From NCBI RefSeq assembly GCF_010993975.1, contig NZ_JAACZO010000011.1, positions 496,001 through 560,000 of the forward strand: 64,000 nucleotides of DNA, read 5' to 3'. Within the stretch, counting starts at the first letter, position 1. Each line of letters begins with the position of its first letter. The position numbers and the translations under genes are program-made. Origin of the DNA: Halomonas faecis (GTDB lineage Bacteria; Pseudomonadota; Gammaproteobacteria; Pseudomonadales; Halomonadaceae). Shown here one piece after another: positions 45,434 through 56,943 of the stretch. A model generated the notes under the pieces. The model was given only the letters and a program-made list of their open reading frames with translations. It was not told where the DNA came from and did not search any database.

Positions 45434-46513
45434 TTACTGACGCTCGAAGGCCGCCACCACGGCATCGCCCATCGCGGTGGTAGAGACCGTGCGAGTGCCC
45501 TGCGAAGCAATATCGGCGGTTCTCAGGCCGTCGTCCAGCACCTTGCCCACGGCCTTCTCGATACGGCTGGCCAACGCCGGCTCGTTCAGCGAATAGCGCA
45601 GCATCATGGCCACTGAGAGGATGGTCGCCAGCGGGTTGGCGACGTTCTGGCCGGCGATGTCCGGCGCGCTGCCGTGGCAAGGCTCGTACATGCCCTGTCC
45701 GGACTCGTTGAGCGAGGCAGAAGGCAGCATGCCGATGGAGCCGGTGAGCATGGCGGCCGCGTCGGAAAGGATGTCGCCGAACATGTTGCCAGTGACCACG
45801 ACGTCGAACTGCTTGGGCGCCCGCACCAGTTGCATGGCGGCATTGTCGACGTACATATGAGAGAGCTCGACGTCCGGGTACTCCGACGCCAAGCGCTCCA
45901 TCACCTCGCGCCACAGGATGGTGACCTCGAGTACGTTGGCCTTGTCCACCGAGCAGAGCTTCTTGTCCCGTTTCTGCGCCATTTCGAAAGCTACGCGACC
46001 GATGCGCTCGATCTCGCTCTCGGAATAGACGTAGGTGTTGAAGCCGACCCGCTCGCCGTCACGCTCTTCGATACCCCTGGGCTGTCCGAAGTAGATGCCG
46101 CCGGTGAGCTCGCGCACGATCATGATGTCGAGCCCGGCGACCAGCTCGGGCTTGAGGCTGGAGGCCTGAGCCAACTGCGGGTAGGTGATGGCCGGCCGCA
46201 GGTTGCCGAACAGCCCCAGCTGCTTGCGCACGCCGAGCAAGCCCTTTTCGGGGCGTTTGGCGAGGTCTTCGATCGTGTCCCACTTGGGTCCGCCCACGGC
46301 ACCGAGCAGGATGCCTCGGGCCGCCTTGGCCTTCTCCAGGGTCTCGGCGGGGAGCGGTTCGCCGTGCACGTCATAGGCGGCACCGCCGAGCAGGCCGTCG
46401 TCTATCTCCACGTCCAGGCCGCGGGCCTGGCAGGCAACCAGGATACGGCTGGCCTGGGCAGTGATCTCGGGGCCGATGCCGTCACCCGGGAGTACCAGAA
46501 TCTTCTGAGTCAT
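45434..46513 (-). CDS. leuB: 3-isopropylmalate dehydrogenase
   Basis: 359 residues; NAD-dependent oxidative decarboxylation in leucine synthesis. Starts [20 protein letters not shown]. Conserved active-site elements: [63 protein letters not shown] and the nucleotide motif [20 protein letters not shown]. It is preceded by AAGGATG. The 180-bp gap before it, after leuD, holds one copy of an inverted repeat. Confidence 0.97.
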   Translation of the reverse strand: MTQKILVLPGDGIGPEITAQASRILVACQARGLDVEIDDGLLGGAAYDVHGEPLPAETLEKAKAARGILLGAVGGPKWDTIEDLAKRPEKGLLGVRKQLGLFGNLRPAITYPQLAQASSLKPELVAGLDIMIVRELTGGIYFGQPRGIEERDGERVGFNTYVYSESEIERIGRVAFEMAQKRDKKLCSVDKANVLEVTILWREVMERLASEYPDVELSHMYVDNAAMQLVRAPKQFDVVVTGNMFGDILSDAAAMLTGSIGMLPSASLNESGQGMYEPCHGSAPDIAGQNVANPLATILSVAMMLRYSLNEPALASRIEKAVGKVLDDGLRTADIASQGTRTVSTTAMGDAVVAAFERQ

Positions 46514-46566
46514 TGCTTCATCCTTGTGCCGTCACAGTCAGCAGGGTAAGCCGAGGGGCGCCGGGG

Positions 46567-46664
46567 GGCAGGCCGAAGAGGAGGTCGTTCGCCATGGATG
46601 GCGAATGTAGCGCCCAGGGAAGGGTTCACAGCGCCTCCTCGCAGGCCTGCCGCCGGATCAGCCC
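46567..46664 (+). repeat. Inverted repeat element, copy 1 (between leuB and leuD)
   Basis: About 98 bp that match, with few differences, the reverse complement of 48864-48960. Shared core: CGCCATGGATGGCG-type palindrome, GTAGCGCCCAGGGA, GGGTTCACAGCGCCTCCTCG and GGCCTG(C/T)CGCCGGA. It is confined to the intergenic region and codes for nothing convincing. Probably a dispersed intergenic repeat of REP/MITE type. Confidence 0.85.
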
Positions 46665-46693
46665 CCTCACCACGTCGATGCAACAAGTAGGTG

Positions 46694-47347
46694 TCAAGCC
46701 TGAGCCGTATCGCGGAAGAGCCAGGGGCGCACCTGCCGATGCTTCGCTTCGAAGGCGCGAATGGCGTCCTCGTCCTTCAGCGTGATGCCGATGTCGTCGA
46801 GGCCCTCGAGCAGGCACTGCTTGCGGAAGGGGTCGACCTCGAACTCGAGGATCTCGCCACTCGGCGTGATCACCCGCTGGTTCTCCAGGTCCACGTCGAG
46901 GCGATAGCCCTCGTTGGCCTCGACCTCGCGGAACAGCCGGTCGACCGTCGCTTCCGGCAGGGTGATCAGCAGCAGACCGTTCTTGAAGGCATTGTTGTAG
47001 AAGATGTCGGCGAAAGTCGGGGCGATCACCACGCGGAAGCCGAAATCCTCCAGCGCCCAGGGGGCGTGCTCGCGGGAGCTGCCGCAGCCGAAGTTGCGCC
47101 GCGCCAGCAACACGCTGGCACCCTGATAGCGCGGCTGATTGAGCACGAAATCGGGGTTCAGCGGTCGCTGCGAGCAGTCCTGGCCGGGCTGCCCCTCGTC
47201 GAGGTAGCGCAGCTCGTCGAACAGGTTGACGCCGAAGCCGGTGCGCTTGATCGACTTCAAGAACTGCTTGGGGATGATCAGGTCGGTGTCGACGTTGGCG
47301 CGGTCGAGCGGCGCGACGAGGCCCTGGATGCGTTCGAACTGTTTCAT
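46694..47347 (-). CDS. leuD: 3-isopropylmalate dehydratase small subunit
   Basis: 217 residues; swivelling domain of isopropylmalate isomerase, partner of LeuC. N terminus [20 protein letters not shown] with the IIPKQFLK motif, then [20 protein letters not shown] and [17 protein letters not shown]. It starts 12 bp after the leuC stop, so the two subunits are made together. Confidence 0.97.
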   Translation of the reverse strand: MKQFERIQGLVAPLDRANVDTDLIIPKQFLKSIKRTGFGVNLFDELRYLDEGQPGQDCSQRPLNPDFVLNQPRYQGASVLLARRNFGCGSSREHAPWALEDFGFRVVIAPTFADIFYNNAFKNGLLLITLPEATVDRLFREVEANEGYRLDVDLENQRVITPSGEILEFEVDPFRKQCLLEGLDDIGITLKDEDAIRAFEAKHRQVRPWLFRDTAQA

Positions 47348-47359
47348 GGGTCAGGTCTC

Positions 47360-48796
47360 CTACGCGGCGGGTTGAGCGTCGAATTCGCGGACGTCGACGA
47401 AATGCCCGGCAATAGCGGCGGCAGCGGCCATGGCGGGGCTGACCAGGTGGGTGCGCCCGCCATAGCCCTGACGACCCTCGAAGTTGCGGTTCGAGGTGGA
47501 GGCGCAGTGCTCGCCGGCACCGAGCTTGTCGGCGTTCATGGCCAGGCACATGGAGCAGCCCGGTTCGCGCCATTCGAAGCCCGCCTCGATGAAGATCTTG
47601 TCGAGACCCTCGGCCTCGGCCTGACGCTTCACCAGGCCGGAGCCGGGCACCACCATGGCCAGCTTGATGGAGTCGGCCACCTTCTTGCCGCGGGCGACCT
47701 TGGCAGCCTCACGGAGATCCTCGATGCGCGAGTTGGTACACGAGCCGATGAACACCTTGTCGAGGCGAATGTCGATGATCTTCTGCCGGGGTGCCAGCCC
47801 CATGTACTCCAGCGCCCGGGCATAGCTGCGCTGCACGGTCTCGTCGGGCGCCGCGGCGGGATCGGGAACCTCACCGGAAACACCGGTGACCATCTCTGGG
47901 CTGGTTCCCCAGCTAACCTGCGGCTCGATCTCGCCGGCATCCAGCGTCACGACCTTGTCGAACTCGGCATCCGGGTCGGACACCAGGTTGCGCCAGTCAG
48001 CCACGGCGGACTCCCACTGCTCGCCCGTGGGTGCATAGTGACGGTCGCGCAGATAGTCGATGGTGGCGTCGTCCACGGCGATCAGGCCGACCCGGGCGCC
48101 CGCCTCGATGGCCATGTTGCACACCGTCATGCGTCCCTCCATGGAGAGACTTTGGATGGCATTGCCGGCGAATTCGATGGCATAGCCCGTACCACCGGCG
48201 GTGCCGATGCGGCCGATGATGGCCAGCACGATATCCTTGGCGGTGACGCCCACGCCAAGCTCGCCCTCCACACGCACCTGCATGTTCTTCATCTTCTGGG
48301 CGAGCAGGCACTGGGTGGCCAGCACGTGTTCCACCTCGGAGGTGCCGATACCGTGAGCCAGCGCGGCGAAGGCGCCATGCGTGGCGGTATGGGAGTCGCC
48401 GCACACCACGGTCATGCCGGGCAGGGTGGCGCCCTGCTCGGGGCCCACCACGTGGACGATGCCCTGGCGCGGGTCGTTGATCTTGAACTCCTCGATGCCG
48501 AACTCGACGCAGTTGTCGTCCAGCGTCTGCACCTGAATCAGCGACACCGGGTCCGCGATGCCGGCGTTGCCCTCGGCGCGCTCCTTGAGTGTGGTCGGCA
48601 CGTTGTGGTCAGGCGTCGCCAGGTTGGCGTCGAGCCGCCACGGCTTGCGTCCCGCGAGGCGCAGGCCCTCGAAGGCCTGGGGCGAGGTCACCTCGTGCAG
48701 CAGTTGGCGGTCGATGTAGATCAAGGCGGTGCCGTCGTCGCGCGCCTTCACCAGGTGCTGCGACCACAGCTTGTCGTAAAGCGTCTGGCCTGCCAT
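47360..48796 (-). CDS. leuC: 3-isopropylmalate dehydratase large subunit
   Basis: 478 residues from the ATG at 48796 (GGAGAAGGAC upstream). Aconitase-family [4Fe-4S] enzyme. Iron-sulfur Cys ligands lie in [20 protein letters not shown] and [15 protein letters not shown]. Also [20 protein letters not shown], the substrate loop. First gene of the leuC-leuD run and divergent from a LysR-type regulator. A 736-codon antisense frame lies opposite and is a codon-bias shadow. Confidence 0.97.
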   Translation of the reverse strand: MAGQTLYDKLWSQHLVKARDDGTALIYIDRQLLHEVTSPQAFEGLRLAGRKPWRLDANLATPDHNVPTTLKERAEGNAGIADPVSLIQVQTLDDNCVEFGIEEFKINDPRQGIVHVVGPEQGATLPGMTVVCGDSHTATHGAFAALAHGIGTSEVEHVLATQCLLAQKMKNMQVRVEGELGVGVTAKDIVLAIIGRIGTAGGTGYAIEFAGNAIQSLSMEGRMTVCNMAIEAGARVGLIAVDDATIDYLRDRHYAPTGEQWESAVADWRNLVSDPDAEFDKVVTLDAGEIEPQVSWGTSPEMVTGVSGEVPDPAAAPDETVQRSYARALEYMGLAPRQKIIDIRLDKVFIGSCTNSRIEDLREAAKVARGKKVADSIKLAMVVPGSGLVKRQAEAEGLDKIFIEAGFEWREPGCSMCLAMNADKLGAGEHCASTSNRNFEGRQGYGGRTHLVSPAMAAAAAIAGHFVDVREFDAQPAA

Positions 48797-48863
48797 GTCC
48801 TTCTCCCGGGCCTTGGGCCCTGTTCTCATCGGTCGGTCTCGGAAAGCCCCGCGTCAGCACCGC

Positions 48864-48960
48864 GGCTCTTCCGGCGACAGGCCTTCGAGGAGGCGCTGTG
48901 AACCCATCCCTGGGCGCTACCGACGCCATCCATGGCGTCGGACCTCCTCTACGGCCTGTC
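48864..48960 (-). repeat. Inverted repeat element, copy 2 (upstream of leuC)
   Basis: About 97 bp whose reverse complement aligns with the copy at 46567-46664 over its whole length with scattered mismatches. It lies within the 302-bp leuC-lysR intergenic region between the leuC start and the LysR palindromes. The two copies face each other across leuC-leuD. Confidence 0.85.
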
Positions 48961-49052
48961 CCCGGCGCCGCTCACCTCGGCAGGACTGCCATTCTTGGCG
49001 CTGTGCCTGCAGTGTCCTGCGCCTCGCCCATAAAAGCAATTCATGTTATTTA

Positions 49053-49075
49053 TGGAATGGATTCCATATTGGAAT
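49053..49075. promoter_or_regulatory. Likely LysR-type operator between leuC and lysR
   Basis: Two overlapping palindromes: TGGAAT-GG-ATTCCA (49053-49066) and ATTCCATATTGGAAT (49061-49075). The latter contains a T-N11-A LysR box. Position just upstream of the regulator start and in the divergent gap fits autoregulation and control of leuC. The remaining part of the 48797-49098 gap holds the repeat element and no gene. Confidence 0.7.
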
Positions 49076-49098
49076 CACAGCATTGCCGGAGGCGAACC

Positions 49099-50004
49099 AT
49101 GGACACCCAGAGCCTGCAGGCCTTCCTGGCCGTGGCCGACAGCGGCAGCTTCTCGCGGGCCGCCGAGCAGCTGCACCTCACCCAGCCAGCGGTGAGCAAG
49201 CGCATCGCCGTTCTCGAGAGCCAGATCGACGCGCGACTGTTCGATCGTATCGGCCGTCGCGTCTCGCTCACCGAGGCGGGGCGAGTGCTGCTGCCGCGGG
49301 CCCGCCAGATCCTGGTGATGGTCGACGACAGTCGCCGGGCCCTGAGCAACCTGGAAAGCCAGGTGAGCGGTAGCCTGACGCTCGCCACCAGCCACCACGT
49401 CGGCCTGCACCGCTTGCCGCCGTTGCTCAGAACCTATACCCGGGAGCACCCCGAAGTACGCCTCGATCTGCACTTTCTCGACTCTGAACAGGCCTACCAG
49501 GGCGTGCTCGACGGTGAACTGGAGATCGCCGTGGTGACGTTGGCGCCCCACCCCGACCCGCAGTTGGAAGTCGTGCCGGTGTGGATCGACCGTCTGTGCT
49601 TCGTGTGCGCCCACGACCACCCGCTGGCCGGTCGCGGCGCACTATCGCTGCACGAGCTGTGCGACTTCGACGCCGTGCTGCCCGGCCCGCTGACCTTCAC
49701 CCGCACGCTGATCGAATCGCGCTTCGCCGCAGCCGGCTTGACCCTGCCCGTGTCGCTGTCGACCAACTACCTGGAGACACTGAAGATGATGACGGCCATC
49801 GGTCTGGGTTGGAGCCTCTTGCCGGAGCGACTGGTGGCCGGGGAGCTGCACGAGCTGGCGGTAGCGCATCCGCCCATCCATCGCCCGCTGGGTTATCTGG
49901 TACACCGCAATCGCACCCGCTCCAACGCCGCGGCGGCCATGCTCGCGCTGCTCGAGCAGGCCCGAGAGCCCGCTGCCCGGGCATCCGAGGAGGAGATTGG
50001 TTAG
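49099..50004 (+). CDS. LysR-family transcriptional regulator next to leuC
   Basis: 301 residues from the ATG at 49099 with a GGAGG site. N-terminal winged HTH (DTQSLQAFLAVADSGSFSRA, LHLTQPAVSKRIAVLESQID) followed by a periplasmic-binding-like effector domain from about residue 90 (GSLTLATSHHVGLHRLPPLL). It diverges from leuC with palindromes in between, so it probably controls leucine synthesis, perhaps with a pathway intermediate as effector. Pseudomonas has a LysR gene in the same position. The effector is inferred, not seen. Confidence 0.93.
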   Translation: MDTQSLQAFLAVADSGSFSRAAEQLHLTQPAVSKRIAVLESQIDARLFDRIGRRVSLTEAGRVLLPRARQILVMVDDSRRALSNLESQVSGSLTLATSHHVGLHRLPPLLRTYTREHPEVRLDLHFLDSEQAYQGVLDGELEIAVVTLAPHPDPQLEVVPVWIDRLCFVCAHDHPLAGRGALSLHELCDFDAVLPGPLTFTRTLIESRFAAAGLTLPVSLSTNYLETLKMMTAIGLGWSLLPERLVAGELHELAVAHPPIHRPLGYLVHRNRTRSNAAAAMLALLEQAREPAARASEEEIG

Positions 50005-50034
50005 ACTGCTCAACATTTGCGCCAGGAGCCTGCC

Positions 50035-51360
50035 GTGTCCGACGCTGCCTTGTCACCCGTGTCTTACCGCCATTCAGTGGCCGGCGCACTCATCCTGGTC
50101 GGGCTGCTGCTGCAGATCCTGAGCTTTGCCGACCTATCGCCACTGCCGCACCTGGTCGGCTATGCGCTATGGCTGGCGACTGCCCTGCTATGGCGCGACA
50201 TCCCGCAACGCACCCGTTGGCAAGCCGGTGCGCTCGCCGTCATCGGCATGACCCTGCTGGTCACAGCCAGGCTTCGCTACGATGCCACTATCGCCTGGCC
50301 AGCGGTGCTCGACGGCAACACCTACGTAGTCGCCATGCTGGTCGGCGTGAGCTTCATCGGCCTGATCGGCAACCGCCGCGACGGTCGCCCGCTGGGCAGG
50401 GCCGTCACTGGCACGCGAGGCATTGCCGGCACTTGGCTCGGCGTACACCTGCTGGGCATCATCCTCAACCTCTCGACGGTGTTCATGATCGGTGACCGCC
50501 TGGCCCGGCGCGGGCCGTTGACGCTGCCGCAGCTGCTGGCACTCAATCGCGGGCTCTCCAGCGCTGCGCTATGGTCGCCCTTCTTCGCCTCCATGGGCGT
50601 GGTACTGACCCTGGCACCGGCCATGGACTACACCCACGTACTCGCTGCCGGCCTACCGCTGGCACTCGTTGCCGGCACCCTCACCACTCTGGAACTCTCG
50701 CGCCGCTTCGACCTCGACGAGGTGGCCGGCTTTTCGCTCTCGCCGCGCAGCCTGCTCATGCCGGTGATCATGGCCATGTTGGTGCTACTCTTCCACTACG
50801 CGCTGACGCCTGCGCTGGGTATCGTCAGCATCATCACCTTCCTGCTGCCTGCAGCGGCCCTGGCGACCAACCTACTCCAGGGGCCGCGCTGGACGCTGCG
50901 CCGGGTGCGCCGACACACCCTGACACGGTTACCCGCCATGCGCGGCGAGATTGCGCTGTTCCTTGCAGCGGGGCTGCTGACACTGGGGATTTCCACGCTG
51001 ATCGGTGCGGCCACGGGTAGCGAGTGGACGCTCTTCGCGCGCTTCGGCGCTCGCGAAGGCATAGTGAGTTTTCTGGCCATCGTGGCCAGCGCCATAGCCG
51101 GACTGCACCCGATCATCGGCGTATCGGTGCTCGCCTCGATGCTCGACCTCGAGCCGGCACGCCAGACGCTGTTCGCCTTCGTCGCCCTGGCCTCCTGGGC
51201 CATCGGCACTTCGGTAGGGCCGCTCTCCGGCATCAATCTCTCGCTGCAAGGCCGCTACGGCATCAGCGGCTATCGGATGATGCGGCACAACCTGAGCTAT
51301 GCCCTGGCAATGAGCGGCCTAGTGGTCGCCACCCTGCTGATCTTGGACGGGTGGTTATAA
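50035..51360 (+). CDS. Uncharacterised 12-helix membrane protein
   Basis: 441 residues from a GTG at 50035 with an AGGAG site; the TTG start six codons upstream is rejected. About 11-12 hydrophobic helices, for example GALILVGLLLQILSFADL, LMPVIMAMLVLLFHYALTPA, IALFLAAGLLTLGISTLIGA, LYALAMSGLVVATLLIL-like end. The polar helix GLIGNRRDGRPLGRAVTGTR and SVGPLSGINLSLQGRYGISG may line a transport path. I do not recognise the family; a transporter is the natural guess. It starts 30 bp after the LysR gene on the same strand, so they may be cotranscribed. Confidence 0.8.
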   Translation: MSDAALSPVSYRHSVAGALILVGLLLQILSFADLSPLPHLVGYALWLATALLWRDIPQRTRWQAGALAVIGMTLLVTARLRYDATIAWPAVLDGNTYVVAMLVGVSFIGLIGNRRDGRPLGRAVTGTRGIAGTWLGVHLLGIILNLSTVFMIGDRLARRGPLTLPQLLALNRGLSSAALWSPFFASMGVVLTLAPAMDYTHVLAAGLPLALVAGTLTTLELSRRFDLDEVAGFSLSPRSLLMPVIMAMLVLLFHYALTPALGIVSIITFLLPAAALATNLLQGPRWTLRRVRRHTLTRLPAMRGEIALFLAAGLLTLGISTLIGAATGSEWTLFARFGAREGIVSFLAIVASAIAGLHPIIGVSVLASMLDLEPARQTLFAFVALASWAIGTSVGPLSGINLSLQGRYGISGYRMMRHNLSYALAMSGLVVATLLILDGWL

Positions 51361-51366
51361 GTAGGG

Positions 51367-51882
51367 CTACTCCGACACGCGGTAGAAGTAGCGGTGCCCG
51401 CACTGATGGCAAGGCTCGATACGAGTCACGCCCTCCAGCTCGACCAGCGCATCGCAATGCACGCAGGCCATGCGCCCGGGGGCCGCCATCTCACCCTCGC
51501 AGTAGTCGGCACGAGCGGCTTCCAGGTCCTCTTCGAAACGCGCCTTGTCGACCTGGCTGCGGTCGGCAATGGAGAGCAACGATTCCACGACCCGGCGCGA
51601 CAGCTGGTCGAGGTCGATGCCCAACCAACTGGCCACGCCGCGCCCGCCGGCACTCAGATAGCGACGCATGTCGACGAGGTCGCGCTCCAACCAGGCGCGC
51701 AGCAGGGCCAATTCGTCCTTGGTGAACTCTTCGAGTTCCGACTCGAACTCCACCGCTTCGTCCAGCTCCTTCTGAAGGTTTTCCCAGGTCAGGTCGCGAC
51801 GTCCTTTCTGCAGCCGCGCCAGCAGTCGCTCGTAACCCTCGCGCAGGCGGTGTTCGCGTTTGGGGTCAGACTCTTTACTCAT
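51367..51882 (-). CDS. Zinc-ribbon protein of the DUF1451 (YbeL) family
   Basis: 171 residues from the ATG at 51882 (GGAGAG upstream). A helical N-terminal part, rich in Glu and Lys (YERLLARLQKGRRDLTWENL, FTKDELALLRAWLERDL), is followed by a C-terminal zinc ribbon with two CxxC pairs (CVHCDAL and CHQCGH, near residues 141-164). Function of the family is unknown; binding of nucleic acid or protein is plausible. It converges with the membrane-protein gene (6-bp gap) and diverges from leuS. Confidence 0.88.
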   Translation of the reverse strand: MSKESDPKREHRLREGYERLLARLQKGRRDLTWENLQKELDEAVEFESELEEFTKDELALLRAWLERDLVDMRRYLSAGGRGVASWLGIDLDQLSRRVVESLLSIADRSQVDKARFEEDLEAARADYCEGEMAAPGRMACVHCDALVELEGVTRIEPCHQCGHRYFYRVSE

Positions 51883-51944
51883 GCTTGACTCTCCTCGAAG
51901 CGGCTCGCGGACGGCAACGGGCATGGTCGCCTCCGTCCGTCTAG

Positions 51945-54716
<2,772 letters not shown>

Positions 54717-54731
54717 CCTCGAGGAGCCGAT

Positions 54732-55223
54732 ATGCAGCGTCGTACCTTTCTCAACAGCGTTCTGACCGGCGGCGCCGTCCTGGCGCTGACCGGTTGTGGG
54801 TTTCGCCTGCGCGGCCTGGACGAGAGCGGCACGGTCGTCGACGAGCTCGAGCTCGCCGGTCCGCAAAGCGAGCTGTCGCGGGAGCTCGCCGAGCGGCTGC
54901 GCCGAGACGGTACGCAACTCCACGCGCAGGCGCCGTGGATACTCACTCTGGGGCGTCCGTCCCTGAGCGAACGCCGCCTGGGCGTACTCGACGCCGGAGC
55001 GCGAGAAAGGGAAATGGTGCTGAGCGCGCCCTTCTCGGTGCAGCGCCGCAGTGACGGCGCTTTCGTACTGCCCGAGCAGACCCTGGAGGTGAGCGAGCGG
55101 TTCACGGTCAGCGATGACAACTTGCTGGCTCAGGAGGAGATCCGTAGCGAAGCCGAGACGACGCTGCGACGCGAAGCCATCCGCCGGCTGCTCGAACGCT
55201 TGCGCGGGCTGGACGGGGCATGA
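54732..55223 (+). CDS. lptE: LPS-assembly lipoprotein LptE
   Basis: 163 residues. The signal peptide ends in a lipobox LALTGCGFRLRG, with lipidated Cys near residue 22. LptE plugs the LptD barrel that inserts lipopolysaccharide into the outer membrane. The mature part contains the family start GCGFRLRG and ends with REAIRRLLERLRGL. Located between leuS and holA, the conserved order, 15 bp after leuS. Confidence 0.94.
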   Translation: MQRRTFLNSVLTGGAVLALTGCGFRLRGLDESGTVVDELELAGPQSELSRELAERLRRDGTQLHAQAPWILTLGRPSLSERRLGVLDAGAREREMVLSAPFSVQRRSDGAFVLPEQTLEVSERFTVSDDNLLAQEEIRSEAETTLRREAIRRLLERLRGLDGA

Positions 55224-55233
55224 AGGCGGCCAC

Positions 55234-56292
55234 ATGAAAGTCTTTGCCGACAAGCTTCCCGCCGCGCTGGCCAAGAAGCTGCCTCCGGTAGTGATCGTGG
55301 CCGGTGATGAGCCTCTCCAGCACGTCGAGGCGTGCGATGCCGTGCGTAAGGCCGCCCGCGAAGCGGGCGTCGAAGAGCGCGAGGTCCTTCACGTAGAGGC
55401 CAACTTCGCCTGGGGCCAGCTGCATGAGACGGCGAGCAACCTCTCGCTGTTCGGTACCCGCAAGCTGATCGAGCTGCGCCTGGGCAACCACAGCCTCGGC
55501 CAGGAGGGAAGCCGAGCGCTCAAGGAGCACGCCGAACGCCTCGCCGGCAGCGATGACGTGCTGCTCATCAGCATGGGCAAGCTCGATTTCCGCCAGCAGA
55601 AGAGCGCCTGGTTCAAGGCGCTCGACAAGGTCGGCCTGTTCGTTCCGGTATGGCCCGTCGACCTGTCGCGCCTGGGCTTCTGGCTGCGCGACCGAGCCGA
55701 GCGCCATGGGCTCAACCTCGACCTGGATGCCGCGCGACTGCTCGGCGAACGCACCGAAGGCAACCTCCTCGCCGCCGACCAGGAATTGCAGAAACTGGCC
55801 CTGCTGGCGACGCCCGGTGGCCGGATCACCGCCCGCCAGGTCGCCGGAGACGTCGAGGACAACGCCCGTTTCGACGTCTTTACCCTGACCGAGGCCTGCC
55901 TGCAGGGCACCCCTGCCAGAGTCTCGCGAATCGTCGCCGGGTTGCGCGGCGAAGGCGTCGAGCCACCTATTGTGCTATGGGCGCTGAGCCGCGAGCTACG
56001 CACCCTGCTCTCACTGCATCAGCACCTCGACCAGGGCCAGAGCTTCGAACACGCCTGCAAGACTCAGAAGCCCGCCATCTTCGAGAAACGTCGCCCCGCC
56101 TACCAGCAGGCCATTGCACGCCTGCCGATCCGCCGTCTGCACAAGTTGCTGCTCTTCGCCCAGCGCCTCGACCTCGCCATCAAGGGGGCCTCGCCGCTGC
56201 CGCCCTGGGATGGCCTGCACGACCTGGCACTGACGCTGGCGGGGGGAAGAGGCCTGCTGGCCGAAATGCCCGGCTCCTACCGAGTCGGCTGA
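55234..56292 (+). CDS. holA: DNA polymerase III subunit delta
   Basis: 352 residues from the ATG at 55234. Clamp-loader delta subunit that opens the beta ring. N terminus MKVFADKLPAALAKKLPPVV and the clamp-contact region VIVAGDEPLQHVEACDAVR, then NLSLFGTRKLIELRLGN. Helical C-terminal collar (WALSRELRTLLSLHQHLDQG, RRPAYQQAIARL). It follows lptE by 10 bp. Confidence 0.95.
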   Translation: MKVFADKLPAALAKKLPPVVIVAGDEPLQHVEACDAVRKAAREAGVEEREVLHVEANFAWGQLHETASNLSLFGTRKLIELRLGNHSLGQEGSRALKEHAERLAGSDDVLLISMGKLDFRQQKSAWFKALDKVGLFVPVWPVDLSRLGFWLRDRAERHGLNLDLDAARLLGERTEGNLLAADQELQKLALLATPGGRITARQVAGDVEDNARFDVFTLTEACLQGTPARVSRIVAGLRGEGVEPPIVLWALSRELRTLLSLHQHLDQGQSFEHACKTQKPAIFEKRRPAYQQAIARLPIRRLHKLLLFAQRLDLAIKGASPLPPWDGLHDLALTLAGGRGLLAEMPGSYRVG

Positions 56293-56373
56293 CTCCAGCG
56301 TTGGCTGGCCGTCATTTCCGCGTCTTAGAACTCTGCCACAATCCGCTTAAACCCTGACGAGAGCGTCATCCGA

Positions 56374-56943
56374 ATGCGCCGACTGACAATACCACCGAGC
56401 CTTTCACTCCCTTCGCCGCGGCCTCTGACTTCCCGGGCCAGCACGGCGCTGGCTCTCGCGCTGTTCGTGCTGCTGGCCTTCCCTCCCCGCTTCGCACCGG
56501 CGGCAACGGTCACCGAGAGCTCTCTGCCGCCCTCGCAGGACGACGCCCCGATACTCTCCGTGCACCATGACGGTCAGCGATACCCGGTCAGCCGTGCGGA
56601 GATCGAGTCACTGGGACTGCACGAAGTGAGCCTGCTGCACTTCGAGGGGCTCGAGGGTCGTTTCGCTGGCGTCTGGCTGGATGAGTTCCTTGCCGCGCAG
56701 GAACTCGACGATGCCCCTCGGCTGCGCTTCATCGCCCACGATGACTACTCGGTCTTTCTTACCCCGGAAAATCGTGCGGACAAACGCTACCTTCTCGCCA
56801 CCCGACTCGACGGCGAGCCCCTGACCCGCGAAACCTTCGGCCCCACCCTGTTGATCGTACCCGAGGATGCCGAAGCCGTAGCCGAGGGCAGTGAGACCAT
56901 GACCCGATGGATCTGGTCGATCCGGGAAATCCACGCTCGATGA
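56374..56943 (+). CDS. Secreted sulfite-oxidase-fold (molybdopterin-domain-like) protein
   Basis: 189 residues with a long N-terminal signal or anchor (ASTALALALFVLLAFPPRFA, residues 23-42). The mature part resembles a short oxidoreductase molybdopterin-binding domain: FAGVWLDEFLAA, AHDDYSVFLTPENRADKRYL, GPTLLIVPED and the ending WIWSIREIHAR. The cofactor-binding Cys of sulfite oxidases is not seen, so it may bind a ligand rather than catalyse. Its stop overlaps the start of a membrane diguanylate cyclase by 4 bp (ATGA), which suggests it is the periplasmic sensor of a two-gene signalling pair. Confidence 0.82.
   Translation: MRRLTIPPSLSLPSPRPLTSRASTALALALFVLLAFPPRFAPAATVTESSLPPSQDDAPILSVHHDGQRYPVSRAEIESLGLHEVSLLHFEGLEGRFAGVWLDEFLAAQELDDAPRLRFIAHDDYSVFLTPENRADKRYLLATRLDGEPLTRETFGPTLLIVPEDAEAVAEGSETMTRWIWSIREIHAR

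Noticed and set aside
46691-48901. 736-codon plus-strand open frame opposite leuD-leuC
   Set aside because: It mirrors two well-conserved leucine genes and has no domain features; GC-rich codon use keeps the opposite frame open.
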